A DNA stretch of 64,000 bases, from the NCBI RefSeq assembly GCF_021130785.1, contig NW_025777593.1, positions 102,839-166,838 on the forward strand, in the 5' to 3' direction. Below the pieces are notes generated by a model, which saw only the letters and a list, made by a program, of their open reading frames with translations, was not told the origin of the DNA and did no database searches. The DNA is from Homalodisca vitripennis. Its lineage: Eukaryota > Arthropoda > Insecta > Hemiptera > Cicadellidae. Made by a program: the position numbers and the translations under genes. Positions within the stretch are counted from its first letter, which is position 1, and each line of letters starts with the position of its first letter. Below, one piece after another: positions 22,641 through 34,530 of this stretch.

Positions 22641-23975
22641 TCTTACGTTATAAAATAATAGTAAAAATTGCAATGCTGATTCAGGTATATTGTGTGTTAC
22701 TCAAGATTTCCGAACTTATAATTCAACGATTTTCCTTTCACACATCCTTCAGAAACATGTTTTCAACGGAGGATGAGTTCAAGGGGGTTTCAGAGATATA
22801 CTGGTATAACAGATATACACAGGTATAACGCCATACTCTGTGATATCTTGCATTTATTTGACGTACAAAAACTATAAGCAAGAAAAATTATATGCGTTTG
22901 AAATGTTGGACATTATGCGCTGTAAGATTTGCAATTTAATTTACAACAAAACTGGAGCCGTAATTAATTTATGAAAAGATGGTTTCAAATGTTGATATAT
23001 GTATAATGTAATTGCATTCGAAAAATACTAATTGTACATTTTAGTGAGTCCTCTTTGTGGTTTAACTCTTAAATAAAAATTTTTTGGAGAAAAGCATATA
23101 TTTGAAAATTCCTCTTCTTGATTTCTGATTTAAAATATACAGTGGACAATAGCCGTTTAAAACGTAGTTACTTGCAAAACATTTGAGTTATTAACATTTA
23201 ATTATAAATTAAAAGCCCAAAAAGATATTTACCAAAATTGAATATTTTTGTCCAGCAAAGACAAACGTTTGTTTATTCTTTAAAATAACCTTAGTTTTGT
23301 GAATGTACCTAAATTGTAATACCTGGGTTTTTACATTATTACAAGCTAAAGGTAAGTGTTTTGTAAGATAGGAGAATATGTAAATTGGTTTAATAAGTCA
23401 TTGCTGCTTTTCATATAAATAATATACTTTACTTGCTATTTCAATTTTCATCTAACTATGACTTATAATATTTATATATTGAAATACAAAATACTTGAAT
23501 ACACTGCGTCCTGTCGCACGAGGTAAGCAGCGAAATACTACATTGTTAAATTTAAAATTTAATTCATATTTAATTTACTAAATATGATACAAATTTCGTA
23601 CAAATTATTTTGTAAGGAATACTTTAAAATACAAATACGCATAAGTTTTCTTTGTATCTAAGTAATAGTCTTTTTAAGTTTGGTTAAAATCTGCCCAATA
23701 GGGTTAGCGTGATTATTACACATCCAAAATTCTTTAAGAGAGTTTGCATTTATAATATAAACTATTGTAGAATAATTAGCAATAGTATAACATGTCATGT
23801 CGAACAGTTTCCCTGGATATTGCATCCAGACATCAAAAATGTAGCACATACATCAGAAACGGGGAAAAACATTTTATTAGAATCTTTATAGTTAAGTTTC
23901 ATTTGCCCGTTTGTGCCCCTAAAATATAAGTGTTGGGGTAATCAGACAACAAACGTTTAGTTTTATTAGTAGCCG

Positions 23976-23994
23976 TGACGTCAGCAATATAAGG
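23976..23994 (+). promoter_or_regulatory. P site of U10: CRE palindrome plus TATA-like box
   Basis: TGACGTCA (23976-23983) is followed four bases later by TATAAGG (23988-23994). About 30 bases further on is TTTCAGTA, containing the arthropod initiator TCAGT. The same CRE-4 nt-TATAAGG layout recurs in U12 and U13. Transcription to the right would begin just upstream of block M. Promoter activity is inferred from motif spacing only. Confidence 0.45.
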
Positions 23995-24124
23995 GACAGG
24001 TGAAACGTAAGCAGCAGTTTCAGTAAAATATTATTTTATATCCATGGAAACAAAATGGCGTTTATAATTTAATGTTTTTAAATAATTCCAAAGTGTTATG
24101 TCGCTGCATTTTTCAAACTTCGCT

Positions 24125-24215
24125 CAATTCACAGTTAGTCACGGAAGTAGCACCAGGGACACGATGTGATGGCCAGAAGCAGAACCAGGACCAGGACTTA
24201 CAAGGATGAGTTACT
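24125..24215 (+). repeat. E block of U10
   Basis: Preceded by 'CTCAATTCACAG', which resembles a 3' splice site, it reads in one frame EVAPGTRCDGQKQ then (D/N)QDQDLQG-stop. On the opposite strand the block end reads TTGTAAGT, a good 5' splice-donor sequence. Both readings fit an exon edge, so strand is undecided. The block is the best-conserved part of the array after the hairpin. Confidence 0.4.
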
Positions 24216-24379
24216 TTAATTCAATATAAAATTATAGTTTTTACTCGTTACACAAAGCAGTTTACAATCTAGTTTTAGCGATTTTCTAAAGGACAGAACA
24301 TCAGAATATATTATATATAGTGCTAACAGAAAGGTTATGTTTTAAAGCTACTAATTCGTGTTTGGTGCTATGTATAATC

Positions 24380-24406
24380 CTCTTAGTACCCAAAGAGTAC
24401 AGGGAG
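24380..24406 (+). other. H hairpin, copy U10 (type A)
   Basis: Arms CTCTTAGTAC and GTACAGGGAG with loop CCAAAGA. Eight of ten positions pair fully or as G-U, with one A-A bulge in the middle. Confidence 0.65.
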
Positions 24407-24953
24407 CATCAGTTTGCAATATTTCGTACAGAATGGACACCAATAGATATTGGAAATTTTCGCGTAATTTTATAAAAACTATGTATAATATTGTTATGAG
24501 AAGCATTTTCTAATTTGACTTTTACAACAATATTTATTTCTAGCGTTTCTAGTAAACCTTTAATATATAAAAGTGATAATTGTTTTTTGGTTTGATTGAT
24601 ATATTTCAAAAATTAAAAACAGAACCAAACAGTTATGACCTAAATTTAATCTATGCATAGGCATAGATTTACGTCATTCTATTAGTTACAGAAATCCACG
24701 CCAGAGCTCCTTCCACAATACAAAAGATAATAATGGGTCAATTTAATTTATGCAGTATTCGGAATGCATAATTAGATTCTAATACTAATTTTTATAATAA
24801 AATTCCTCTTTGTAAATGATAATAATAAAATTTCAGTTTCATGCCAAAATAAATAAGTCGTTTTGGAGAATAATGCGTCAGCTAAACTTCTAAATCGAGA
24901 GGGCCCCCAACCGGAGTGACCCATTGCCTGAATAACCGAAGCATACATTTTCT

Positions 24954-25411
24954 TTAGAAAATTTGCAATACAAAAGCATCAAGACAAATTAAAACCCAAA
25001 ATCCGAAAGGCAGAGCTCCGTATGGTACAAAAATTCCTCTCCCGAACCCCAAAAAGTGTACATGAGAATGTCTCGTATCAAAATAATACTGATAGTCTTC
25101 TTTGACGTTTGAGTAATCGTCCATTTTGAGTTTGTACAACAAGAAAGAACTGTCAACGCAGTCCTTTACTGGAGGTGCTCGAGACTGAAACGCCGGATCG
25201 CCCGCGTCCGGCCTGATATTAAAGTCATCTTCAAGCTCCACCAAAGATGCCCCCAGCCACACGGCATTCTTAGTTGCCAACTACCCAACCCAGAACAAGA
25301 CCCCCGTGGGTGTGTGGATGATTTTATAATGCTCATTATTTTCATTAAGCACCCTGTATCCTCATGTCTCATCAGGTGCACAACTAAGAGCACTACGATG
25401 TTGACTGACAT
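24954..25411 (-). pseudogene. L-block open frames, unknown possible exon pair
   Basis: Two overlapping minus-strand frames. One (25411-25166) starts MSVNIVVLLVVHLMRHEDTG; the other (25280-24954) reads GASLVELEDDFNIRPDAGDP and later KMDDYSNVKEDYQYYFDTRH. The reverse-oriented copies at 58.3-58.7 and 60.8-61.2 kb share the pieces AGDPAFQS-like and KMDD, so the region is old and duplicated. The second frame has no ATG at its start but follows a T-rich stretch ending in AG, possibly a splice acceptor. No domain recognised. All other copies are broken, so it is a decayed exon or a chance frame. Confidence 0.3.
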
Positions 25412-25859
25412 GGTCCAAAAGCACGGTGGAGCTACTGAGTCTTAAATAGCGTAGATAAGACGGGAAGGGGTGATTCAATGTGTATGTTGAGTTTAGCTCG
25501 AGTTCACCTTCCTCTTAGTGCAGCGTCTAAAATCTGATGATGTGGCAGAATTCTTAAATCTCGAGTCATGTTCATCAAAAGCGATCCAAAAATATTTTGT
25601 TGACGAAAACTAAGAAAGTTAAAAGGAAACCCCTCATCGGTTTTTTAACACTTTTCATAGCCTCACTGAATCATCCTTCTCACCTTAGCTGTGTACTGTT
25701 TAAAAGATTAGATTGCGCGTAAGATTTGCTTGTGTGGAAGATGGTTGATTTCAGTTGCTCCACGTAAGAGAAAGGTAAACTGGAGCTAAACTCAACACTC
25801 ACATAGAATCAGCTTTTCCAAACATAGCTGTGTAACTGTGTTTGATTTTAGTGCAGGTC

Positions 25860-26902
25860 AATCGTACGGTTTTGGCCAGAGCGAATATTTATGGCTCTTA
25901 TTTGCAACCATGATTGGTGAATTATTAAATATGTCAACAAACCGTTTTCTATCATGTGATATTGTAATGCCACATTTATTAATAGAGTAAAAGGAAATTT
26001 TAATGTACTGTGCTGAAAGTTGAAAGTTACTGGCAATATATGATTCCATTGTACCCCTATGTTGTAATACCCTCGCTTGCTTACCAGAAATGTTATCTGA
26101 GTAATTATATAAAACATTGCATAAAGGCTGTAATCATTATTAAATTATATGATGGTGCTGTCCACAGGATACCTCCTAAGTGAAATAACCTATAGTGATC
26201 AAATTTTGCTTGCAAACCCAGCGAAGGCTATTGTATAACACGTAATAAATGTGAAGAATATTATAAAATATTTGTGTTTAATTTATCATTATTTACGTGT
26301 AAGGAGTCTGACTTCAATCTCCTATCCTAAAGTTCTAAGCTACCAATCAACAACGAATGAAGTCTAGAGTGAAGTGCTATTTCACAATATACTATTTTGC
26401 TGCTATCACTGAAATTTTTAAAATGTAAAGGAATTATAGTTATGATAATCCTATACACTCATCTAGTGTGGCGTATCGATCGAATAATATTATATTGTAC
26501 TGAATAATATCATAAATATAGGCAATATTTTATATAATTACATATTTGTAATAAATGTATAATTTTGCAATTATGTATCGTATGCGAGCGAAAACTTGGC
26601 CAAAAGTACCATTCCAAAAAATAACTTTTCTTAATGTTATTATAGTAATGTCATCATCCCAAGTTAAAAATCCTTAATTACAATGCAAGTTTCTTACCTC
26701 AGCTTCAAAGAAATGACTGAGAAGTTAGTAATGTAACGTCTGTTTTACACTCTGTATTAAATGCATATTTTATGTTTTTAAATTCATTGCATAACTCTAC
26801 ATCGTAAATGATGCATTAGTTATAATTTATTGTTTGAATGTATAAATATAATAATACTTATTCCTTTGAATAACAAAGCATGCAATAAAAGGACATAATA
26901 TA

Positions 26903-26954
<52 letters not shown>

Positions 26955-27890
26955 CAATTAACATTAAATCACAAAAAGAACTTGCTCCATTTTGTAAATA
27001 AAAAATAAATGTAAGGTACTATTTAGTAAAAAAAAACTTTTTTGCACATTTAGTAATACGACATCCGAGACTAAGATATTTTTGTATATTAAAACTTGGT
27101 CAACACACAAGTTTTTGTACTAATTGTCACATTTAAAGCCCTTACTCGGATTAAAATGAGTAGCAATAGAAAAATATGTTCGAGTATTAAAATTATAGAA
27201 GTGTAAAATCAATGGCTAGTTCTCTTTGTTGTTACAGGATTGTGTAGTATTAAGTAATTGATATAAACCCTTAGTTCAAGTTAAACCAGGGCACGCTGGG
27301 AACATTTATTGACCAAAGTTAGAGTAAAACAAAAATTAGTATACAAATGTATTTTACAAAGAATAATTTACAGGTTATTGTCGTAGGTCATGCTTTATAT
27401 AAATATAAGAACTGGAAAGGTTTGACAGTATCGATAACAAATACTTGGCTGAAAATGGCTAATTTATCTTTCCATCTCGTTGTCTGACGGTGATATTACT
27501 ATCACTTACGTGTCTTATCGTTATTATTAATTGTTTTTAAATGCTTTTAATAAAACAGTTATTTTTCATAAACATATCGCTTCATATTTTTAGTACGTAT
27601 TTGTAATTCTTTAGTTATATCCCGCACCAATTCAGGTTTTGGCTGATGATCGATTTCATATTCGGATAATAGGCGTCAATTTTACAAAACTAAAGGCTGT
27701 TTGCTTATACTTGTAAATGCTTTAATCATAGAGCATAAAATAAATACAATCGCAACTTTTGGTTACGTCTACAATAATTATTATAAAAGAACGTCACAAG
27801 CGTAGGATAAAATATGGACATTTTTCTTGAAATAATCCAGCTGATATGTCCCCTACAGATGTAAACATCCAAATTACTTATATCCATAGA
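25860..27890. other. AT-rich spacer, no gene seen
   Basis: Contains the (TA)n tract at 26898-26950 and otherwise unremarkable sequence. Short ORFs only. Confidence 0.5.
26898..26950. repeat. (TA)n microsatellite
   Basis: About 53 bases of almost uninterrupted TA with one G interruption near its left end. It is prone to length change and assembly error. Confidence 0.9.
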
Positions 27891-28510
27891 AACAATAGAA
27901 GAAAATCTCGGGGTATTCACATATTCTGAATTACTCAAAACTGTAATTAAAATTCACTCTAATCGCAGCACTCCGGAAAACCAGCGAACAAGGAACACGA
28001 TGTGAGGCTCAGGGAGAGGACCAGGACCAGGACCTACAGTGAGTTATTTTTATTGTTTATAGATCATAGTTTCTGCTCTCACAATCTCTTGACATCCAAA
28101 GTACGTAGTCTACATCCTAGTTTTATTGAAAATGTATCACAGCACAAATCACTTTCCCAGTTAATACATTATTTATTATAAATAAATAATAATGTCCAAA
28201 AATTATAAAATAATAACCTAATTAATATTAAAAATAAATGTATGTATGTTTTTGATCATTTCACTACTTTTATACATTGCACTAGGATTATTACTAAGCA
28301 AAATAAATCCCTTTGTACCTTCTCCGTAAAAGGTATGGTATGTTTTTGATCATTTCACTACTTTTATACATTGCACTAGGATTATTACTAAGCAAAATAA
28401 ATCCCTTTGTACCTTCTCCGTAAAAGGTATGGTATGTTTTCTGTTACATTTTGGTATTGTGCTGTTTTTAATTTCTCATATACCTAATATACCATGCTGA
28501 ATCAGCTAAA
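27890..28510 (+). repeat. Array unit U11 (M-E-3, decayed H)
   Basis: Closest to U3. M is at 27883 ('ATATCCATAGAAACAATAG') and E at 27955-28050 with a LRKTSEQGTRCEAQ-type end, ending in GTGAGTTATT. Block 3 follows at 28080-28130. A recent 94-bp tandem duplication lies at 28245-28432. Hairpin traces remain near 28465-28505. Confidence 0.55.
28245..28432. repeat. Perfect 94-bp tandem duplication
   Basis: The segment from 'TATGTTTTTGATCATTTC' to 'CGTAAAAGGTATGG' occurs twice in a row without a visible difference, in a region where everything else is diverged. It is either very recent or an assembly duplication. Confidence 0.9.
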
Positions 28511-28519
28511 TATTTTCTA

Positions 28520-30620
28520 ATGTATTTAATAATCTTATGTATTTTGAATCTGAAATCGTTCATAGTATTATAGAATTTTTTACCAAAACAATTTCTTAGC
28601 TATGTCTCATAGATATCTTACCTGTATTCGGTAGTAGCATAAATATTAACATAAAGTTGATAGGAGTTTATAATGAGTAATACTAAAATAGACCAACTAA
28701 GTCATAGTTACTGCTATCACTATCTCTTTTCATCCAAATTGAAGTATACTATTATTTTTATACTATCAATTTAGTAAAAACTTAATATATGTTCATACAC
28801 ATACGGACTAATGATTTTTTAAAGAAGGTGTATTTACTATAGGATAAATTCTTCGTATTACTAACAAATTGTACATTCCAAGTATCGGATGAAAATTTCA
28901 AAAATAAATACGTTTTTAAATTTTATTCTGACAGTATTTCCATCATAATAGCAAAAAGGCGTAATGTATTAGTGGAATCCTAAAGTATTAACAAGATTAG
29001 GAGTTACACAAAAGTATCATGCGCTTATGAAATGTCATAAAATGAGTGTTATTCATATTCCAACTGAAGCATATTTGTATCACCAATACCGCATAGTTAT
29101 GCATCTATTTAAGCATGTAAAATTTATTTTAGTGATTTAATAGCATTTCCTAACACATAATTTACGTCACATAGCAGGTCAATTGTAAGAAGAACATTAT
29201 CATCATAAAATAAAGTTTAATATCACTTCTGAGTAATTGAAATTCCGGTTATCCGAGAACACCTTGGTTCGATCGCACTCGTATAATACCTCGCCCATTG
29301 TCTTTAGAGCTTGAAAAGCGCAATGTCAAAACTTTCCAATATCAAATCTGTGAAGCACCAATACAGCTGCTAAGTCTCCAGACCGTCGTTGTACAGCTGA
29401 TACCTGATGTCATCACATTGCTCAGCTTTTCACATTGCCTGATGTTCTTCTTTATGTTCTGGTTTGTTACAACCGCAAAAAAACACTAACTCGAAGTAAA
29501 ATACCAGTATGTCAAATATAATTAAAGCAGTATTATTGTTTGTCTCCACAACTATGCAGTTGTAAATACTTGACATAGGAACAATACCGTTTAAGATTTA
29601 AATGCTTGTTATACTAGATGTAACGTCACTGTTACGTACTGTAATATCTGAATACAAACGGGCGTATTAGGCGCTATGAGCTTCAAATTTATAAAAAAAG
29701 AGGTATTAAGTATTAAAGACTGTTTATTTTTCATAAAACCAATAATGGATTCGCTCGAACATTTAACGGAAAATCATTGTTTCATTTGTTATCAGCGTGT
29801 GTATTTTATCATAATGGTAGCAGCAACACCAGCACGATTTAAGAAATTATGCTAACTTTCCCTTTTTTATTTGTATGAGTTGTACAATATTTACAACTCC
29901 CGGATTGGTCTATCTAAAGTAAAGTTCTACGTATAGATTAATTCTTTGTTTAAACTTTGTTATTGACAGTCGAAGATTTGAAAGGATAACAAGATTTCTG
30001 ACATTTTCCATCGTTATATGTTACAAAAGGTTTAACACAACGTTTCGAGGAATGGAATCTATCCTCTTTATCAGGTGGGGGAGGTTAGTAATTCATAGAA
30101 ATAAAGTAGAAAACAAAGGAAAGGAAATGGTTTAAAGGATACCCAAAAGCTGCTTGAGTCCGGTCCAAGCGTTATGACTGAGCAGAATGCAAATCCCGAC
30201 CCGAGCATAAGACACGAGTACGAGAATCACAATCACACATTACACTACCACAAGCTAAAGTGGGATACTAATAAGGATGAAGATGTCGACTCTTTCATCG
30301 GCACCGCGTATTGTAGGGGGATAATTGTTTAAAATGCGCATGTACGCATTTCTATATGACCATAAAACGTTAAACCAAACAAAATATTTTTCATTACCAT
30401 TAGTAATGTTTATTGTTACTGCATTACCGGCTTGTCAAACTCTTTACTACGACGAGTTCTAAATCGTCGACAGTTGAAACCAAAAACAAAAATAAAAAAA
30501 ATGTGTAGCAAGGTAAACTTTTGTTGTTTATTCTTGTTCCTATTCACAACTTGAATGCCAAGCAAAGGTAAACCTGAAGATTGAATGAAGGAAATTTAAA
30601 TTCTAAGCTTCCCTTACTTT
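28520..30620. other. AT-rich spacer, no gene seen
   Basis: No supported gene. 'CAACGTTTCGAGGAATGG' followed by 'TATCCTCTTTATCAGG' at 30041-30077 resembles a motif I associate with dispersed insect repeats, but I cannot name the element. Confidence 0.4.
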
Positions 30621-30846
30621 AAATCCGAGATTGACAGTTTCTCGTTGTATAGAACAAGAGTAGTTGGTGTCAAAGTGAAGTATTGTCCAATTACCCTTTG
30701 CTGTCTTACGGCGAGGCGCTCATATCCGGTCAGTTTATTGGCGATAACATTACTAAGGAGAAAAAAGACATCGGTTATAATGGACTCTTATATACCCGAA
30801 TTATTATATAAATACAACAGTGTATACTTAAAATAATTTAATATCC

Positions 30847-31014
30847 ATGGAAACAAAAGAGGATAAGTGTTTACATGTTTTTATTTCAGTTAAAAGTTTT
30901 ATGTCGCACCAACTAGCTGCAATGAAGCACCACCAGGAACATGATGTAATGGCCAGAAGCAGGACCAGGTCCAGGACCAGGATCAGGAATCACACGGATC
31001 AGTTTATTTTATAA
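30847..31014 (+). CDS. Small open frame across blocks M-E, 55 codons, unknown
   Basis: Starts at the M-block ATG (context ATCCATGG) and is open to a TAA. The second half is rich in Arg and His (MARSRTRSRTRIRNHTDQ). It uses a different E-block frame from the 4044-4196 ORF, so the two peptides are unrelated although the DNA is homologous. It also contains a T-rich stretch ending TTATTTCAG that could be a splice acceptor. Probably not protein-coding. Confidence 0.2.
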   Translation: METKEDKCLHVFISVKSFMSHQLAAMKHHQEHDVMARSRTRSRTRIRNHTDQFIL

Positions 31015-31223
31015 TTTATATATATTTTCCACTATCTCTGTATATACCAAGCAGGTTACATCCTAGACTATTATTCTCAACAAAACACTGGATTAATTAA
31101 ACTTATATGTAATAATTTCGTGGTTGCATAGGAACTTAAAGTTGTATATTCTAATATTATTTCCTAATCCATTTTATTTATCTAGAAAAGCTATTAAGTA
31201 AGTATATTCAGTTGTGTTTAATC

Positions 31224-31250
31224 CTCTCCGTACCAAAGGCGTACAGAGAT
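31224..31250 (+). other. H hairpin, copy U11b (type A)
   Basis: Arms CTCTCCGTAC and GTACAGAGAT with loop CAAAGGC. Eight positions pair; the fourth is T-A instead of the T-G seen in GGGAG copies. Confidence 0.6.
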
Positions 31251-32230
31251 AATATGTTAACAATCATTATCCTGACAAGACGTACATCATAGTAATTTTT
31301 GAGCAGTTTTGTCCTAATGGTTAAGAGATATGTTTATGGAAAGCATTTTATAACTTATGTCTTACAACAAAATTTCCGGCATGTTCAAATAGGATCAATA
31401 TTAAAATGGGTTGAAGTAGGTGTAGGCCTATGCTAGCAGACGATGTATAAATGCCTAAATAAATTGTTTGGATTTAGTAAATATAAAAAAATATCTTGCG
31501 GACTTTATAGCATAAATGCGGTCTATAATTTTTAAATTGTTAAATTAGTTTCCTAAACGAACACTAGAACTCTCTTCTACAGAACAGTTTATAAAAGAAG
31601 AGGAAGTTATAAAGTAATAGAAACGCCTGATTAGGCTCCAATATAATTAAAAATATTCTATTTTTCACTGTAAGTAATTACCAATAAAAGTATAATTTTT
31701 ATAAAAAATAAAAAGAGGCGATGTGGAGAATAATGCGTCGAGCTGAACAGCTAAATCGAGAGGGAAAATTGCTGCTACGTAATAAGTAAATAATAATCTC
31801 TCCTGTGTCCAAATTCTTCTATTATATTTATTTGTGAGCCACTGCAATGTTATTAGCTTCTAAGGAATTAATTGCTACCGCATGATGATAAATCGGCGTA
31901 CACGATTATCTCGCAATTTTACCTTTTTGCCTATTGACACTCTCGCCTATTAAATAGGTTTAGGGAAAGGCCCAACAAGCTACACATAAATATATTATAA
32001 AAAAGCAGAATATTCAAATCGGTTTAATATGCTATTTCTACCATCTATACGAGTATAAATAGCATATTTTACCTGTCATTAATACTTTCACCATACTACG
32101 AGAAATTAAATTTATTCGTGGCATTCTATGTAAGTAATAAATATAATTAATTTAATTAAAATATGCCCAATAGGGTATAGAAGTTACAAAAATAGTTACA
32201 TATAGTAATACAAAATTAATTATGATTAGT

Positions 32231-32880
32231 ATGCATCACTATATTGTTATGTTATGTGTTATATTCTATTTTAGAAATTCGAAACTACACAATTGTAGAC
32301 TAATTAGCAATAGTATAAAATTTCATTTCGAATAGTGTCCCTGGATCTTGTATCTAAACACTAATAAAGTGGCGTAAATATCACTAACTTGCACATGGCT
32401 CTATCTCATTATAACATATATAATTATGTTTTATGCGCACGTTTGTCACATTAAAATATACGTGTTTGGATATCAGATAACAAGCGTTTTGTTTAGTGTT
32501 ATTAGTAGTCAGGAATATAAGGTACAGGTGATTTATAAACTATAATATACACTTAAATATCATTATTGATGCATTATAGTTATGTTATTTGTCATATTAT
32601 TGTTTAGAAATTTAAAACCACACTATTGTAGTCTAATAAGCTGTAGTATATAATGTTATTTAGAACAGTGTCCCTGGACATTGTATCTAAAACTAATAAT
32701 GTAGCACAAATATAATAAGTTTAGACATGGAACTGTCTCTTTATAAACATTTTAATGTTTTGTTCACACGTTTGTCACATTAACATGTACGTGTTTGGAT
32801 AATCATATAACAAGCGTTCTGTTTAATTTTAGTAGCAGTCGTGACGTCAGCAATATAAGGGACAGGTGAAACGTAAGCAG
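32231..32880. repeat. 333-bp tandem duplication of the upstream region of U12
   Basis: The string 'GTTATGTTAT' followed by S and N blocks occurs at 32246 and again at 32579. The left module has lost TGACGTC (it reads AGTAGTCAGGAATATAAGG), while the right one keeps it. The duplication therefore left one intact and one CRE-less promoter-like module. Confidence 0.75.
32842..32860 (+). promoter_or_regulatory. P site of U12: CRE palindrome plus TATA-like box
   Basis: TGACGTCA at 32842-32849 and TATAAGG at 32854-32860, the same 4-base spacing as U10 and U13, followed by 'GACAGGTGAAACGTAAGCAG'. Confidence 0.45.
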
Positions 32881-33263
32881 CAGTTTACACAAAATATTAT
32901 TTCATATCCATGGAAACAAAATGGCATTGATAATTTAATGTTTTTAAATAAGTATAAAGTGTTATGTCGCTGCATTTTTCAAACTTCGCTCAATTCACAG
33001 TTAGTCGTGGAAGTAGCACCAGGAACACGGTGTAACGGCCAGAAGCAGGACTAGGACCAGGACATATATGGATGAGTTACTTTAATTCATAATCAGTTTT
33101 TAATAACTATTTCTCTTTATCCAAAGCATCCTTTATCCTAGTTCTGGCGAGTATTATTCACATCACAATGCACGAGAATAGTTCATATGTAGTGCTAACA
33201 GAAGTAAAAATTAAATATATTTAATTCAATTCATTGTTATACTAATTTTTGCCGTGTATAATC

Positions 33264-33290
33264 CTCTCAGTACCCAAAGAGTACAGGGAG
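33264..33290 (+). other. H hairpin, copy U12 (type A)
   Basis: Arms CTCTCAGTAC and GTACAGGGAG with loop CCAAAGA. Nine of ten positions pair with one A-A mismatch. Confidence 0.7.
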
Positions 33291-34258
33291 AATCAGTTTA
33301 CTTTATTGTATCCAGAAGTAGCCAACAAAAGTTTTAAAAGTTGTACGTAGTTATATAAAAAATATATTTAACTGGTTATGACAAACATTTTCTAACTTGT
33401 CTTTTACAGTAATGTTTTTAGCATCAATAGTAAGGAAGATGTACGTAATGAGTTGAAATAAGTCAATGTTTTTTTTTTATATAAGATATAAAAACTTTAA
33501 AATTTTTTTGTTTTACTGGTATAATTAGGTAATTAAAACAGTGCCAAGTAGTTGTAACATAAATATGTTCTATAAGTTTTACCTCATTCTATTAGTTACT
33601 AGAAATCACACCAGAGCTCTATTTTACAGTACAAGAGATAATAACCGGCCAAGTAAAATTATGCAATATTTAGAATGCCTAATTAGATTCCAATGCTACA
33701 TTTAAATATTAAAATTTCTCTTTATAACCAATAACAATTTATTTTCCGTTTTAATACGAAAAAGAATAAGAGGTTTTGGAGAATCATGCGTCGCTAAACT
33801 TCAAAATTGAAACAGCACCCTGATGGAGTGAACCATTGTCTGAAAAACCGAAGCTCACATCTTCGTTAGCATTGAGATTTATACAACTGCATCAGTACTT
33901 AGTTAAATCCAAAACTCAAAAGGCAGAGCTCCCAGTGGCATACACAATCCTCTTCCTACACCAAAAAGTGCACATGAACAAGTCTCGCATGAAAACAAAA
34001 CTTGTAAGAAAGTATTTTCATCAATATATTCACTAAAAGACAATTTTTGCCGCTTTAAATAAAACTGTTAAATATAAATTGATAAATATGCCTTTTATTC
34101 AGCGAGCGTATTTTAATGATTTAGTATTGTTTTGAAAATCTAATCCTGTCATTATGAAGATCTAGTTCTAAAATAACACAACAACACGCTCGTATTTACC
34201 TATACATTACAACATTATATGGATAGTTCTAGTCTTATCTAGAAAAAGTTGTACTTAA

Positions 34259-34530
34259 TTACTTCCTAAGCTTAGTTTTGAAACTAGCACAAGATACAAC
34301 ATTTATGGTGTGTTCATGAAGACCATTAAACAAATGGAGGCTGGAATACGCTAAGTCCCTATTCCCCACTTCCAGCCTCACCTTAGGGAAGCGAAGCTTC
34401 CCGTCCTGACGGCTGCTTTGTTCAGCAACCTCCCCATGGTACAAGAACCTCTCGACTAGGTACTGTGGCTCTCAAATCATATGTGCTTTGTGAATCATGT
34501 CATACAAACTACTTCAATTGGGAGCATTTA
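34259..34530 (-). pseudogene. LINE reverse-transcriptase C-terminus, fragment
   Basis: The minus frame reads VRLEVGNRDLAYSSLHLFNG then SCASFKTKLRK-stop. This is the 'regular sequence, phenylalanine/leucine-Asn, FK.KL' ending common to non-LTR ORF2 proteins. Upstream the frame runs back through a TGA near 34495. No 3' tail or target duplication was found. Dead fragment. Confidence 0.55.

Larger units (their letters stand above)
22850..25860 (+). repeat. Array unit U10, the most complete unit (S-N-P-M-E-3-H-D-C-L)
   Basis: Upstream homology with U12 and U13 begins near 22.9-23.4 kb. S is at 23800, N at 23935, P at 23976-23994, M at 24036, E at 24125-24210, block 3 at 24250-24290, the hairpin at 24380-24406, C at 24690-24730, and L from 24780 to about 25860. 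L here includes the minus-strand open frames at 24954-25411 and resembles, in reverse, 57.5-58.8 kb. It serves as the reference for block order. Confidence 0.7.
30780..31780 (+). repeat. Array unit U11b (M-E-3-H-D-C-L start)
   Basis: M is at 30839, E at 30905-31015, block 3 at 31040-31090, the hairpin at 31224-31250, C near 31560-31590, and the L start at 31715-31765 with 'GGAGAATAATGCGTCGAGCT'. L is cut off after 'AAATCGAGAGGG'. Confidence 0.65.
31950..34040 (+). repeat. Array unit U12 (S-N twice, P-M-E-3-H-D-C-L)
   Basis: Very close in layout to U10. Its upstream part is duplicated in tandem (32231-32563 and 32564-32880), giving two S-N-P modules. E is at 32995-33085, block 3 near 33115-33150, the hairpin at 33264-33290, C near 33608-33640, and L from 33690 to 34040, including a stretch matching the minus-strand frame of U10. 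Confidence 0.7.

Noticed and set aside
24640..24680. Short palindrome AATCTATGC..GCATAGATT
   Set aside because: About nine bases per arm in AT-rich DNA is expected by chance, and it is absent from other units.
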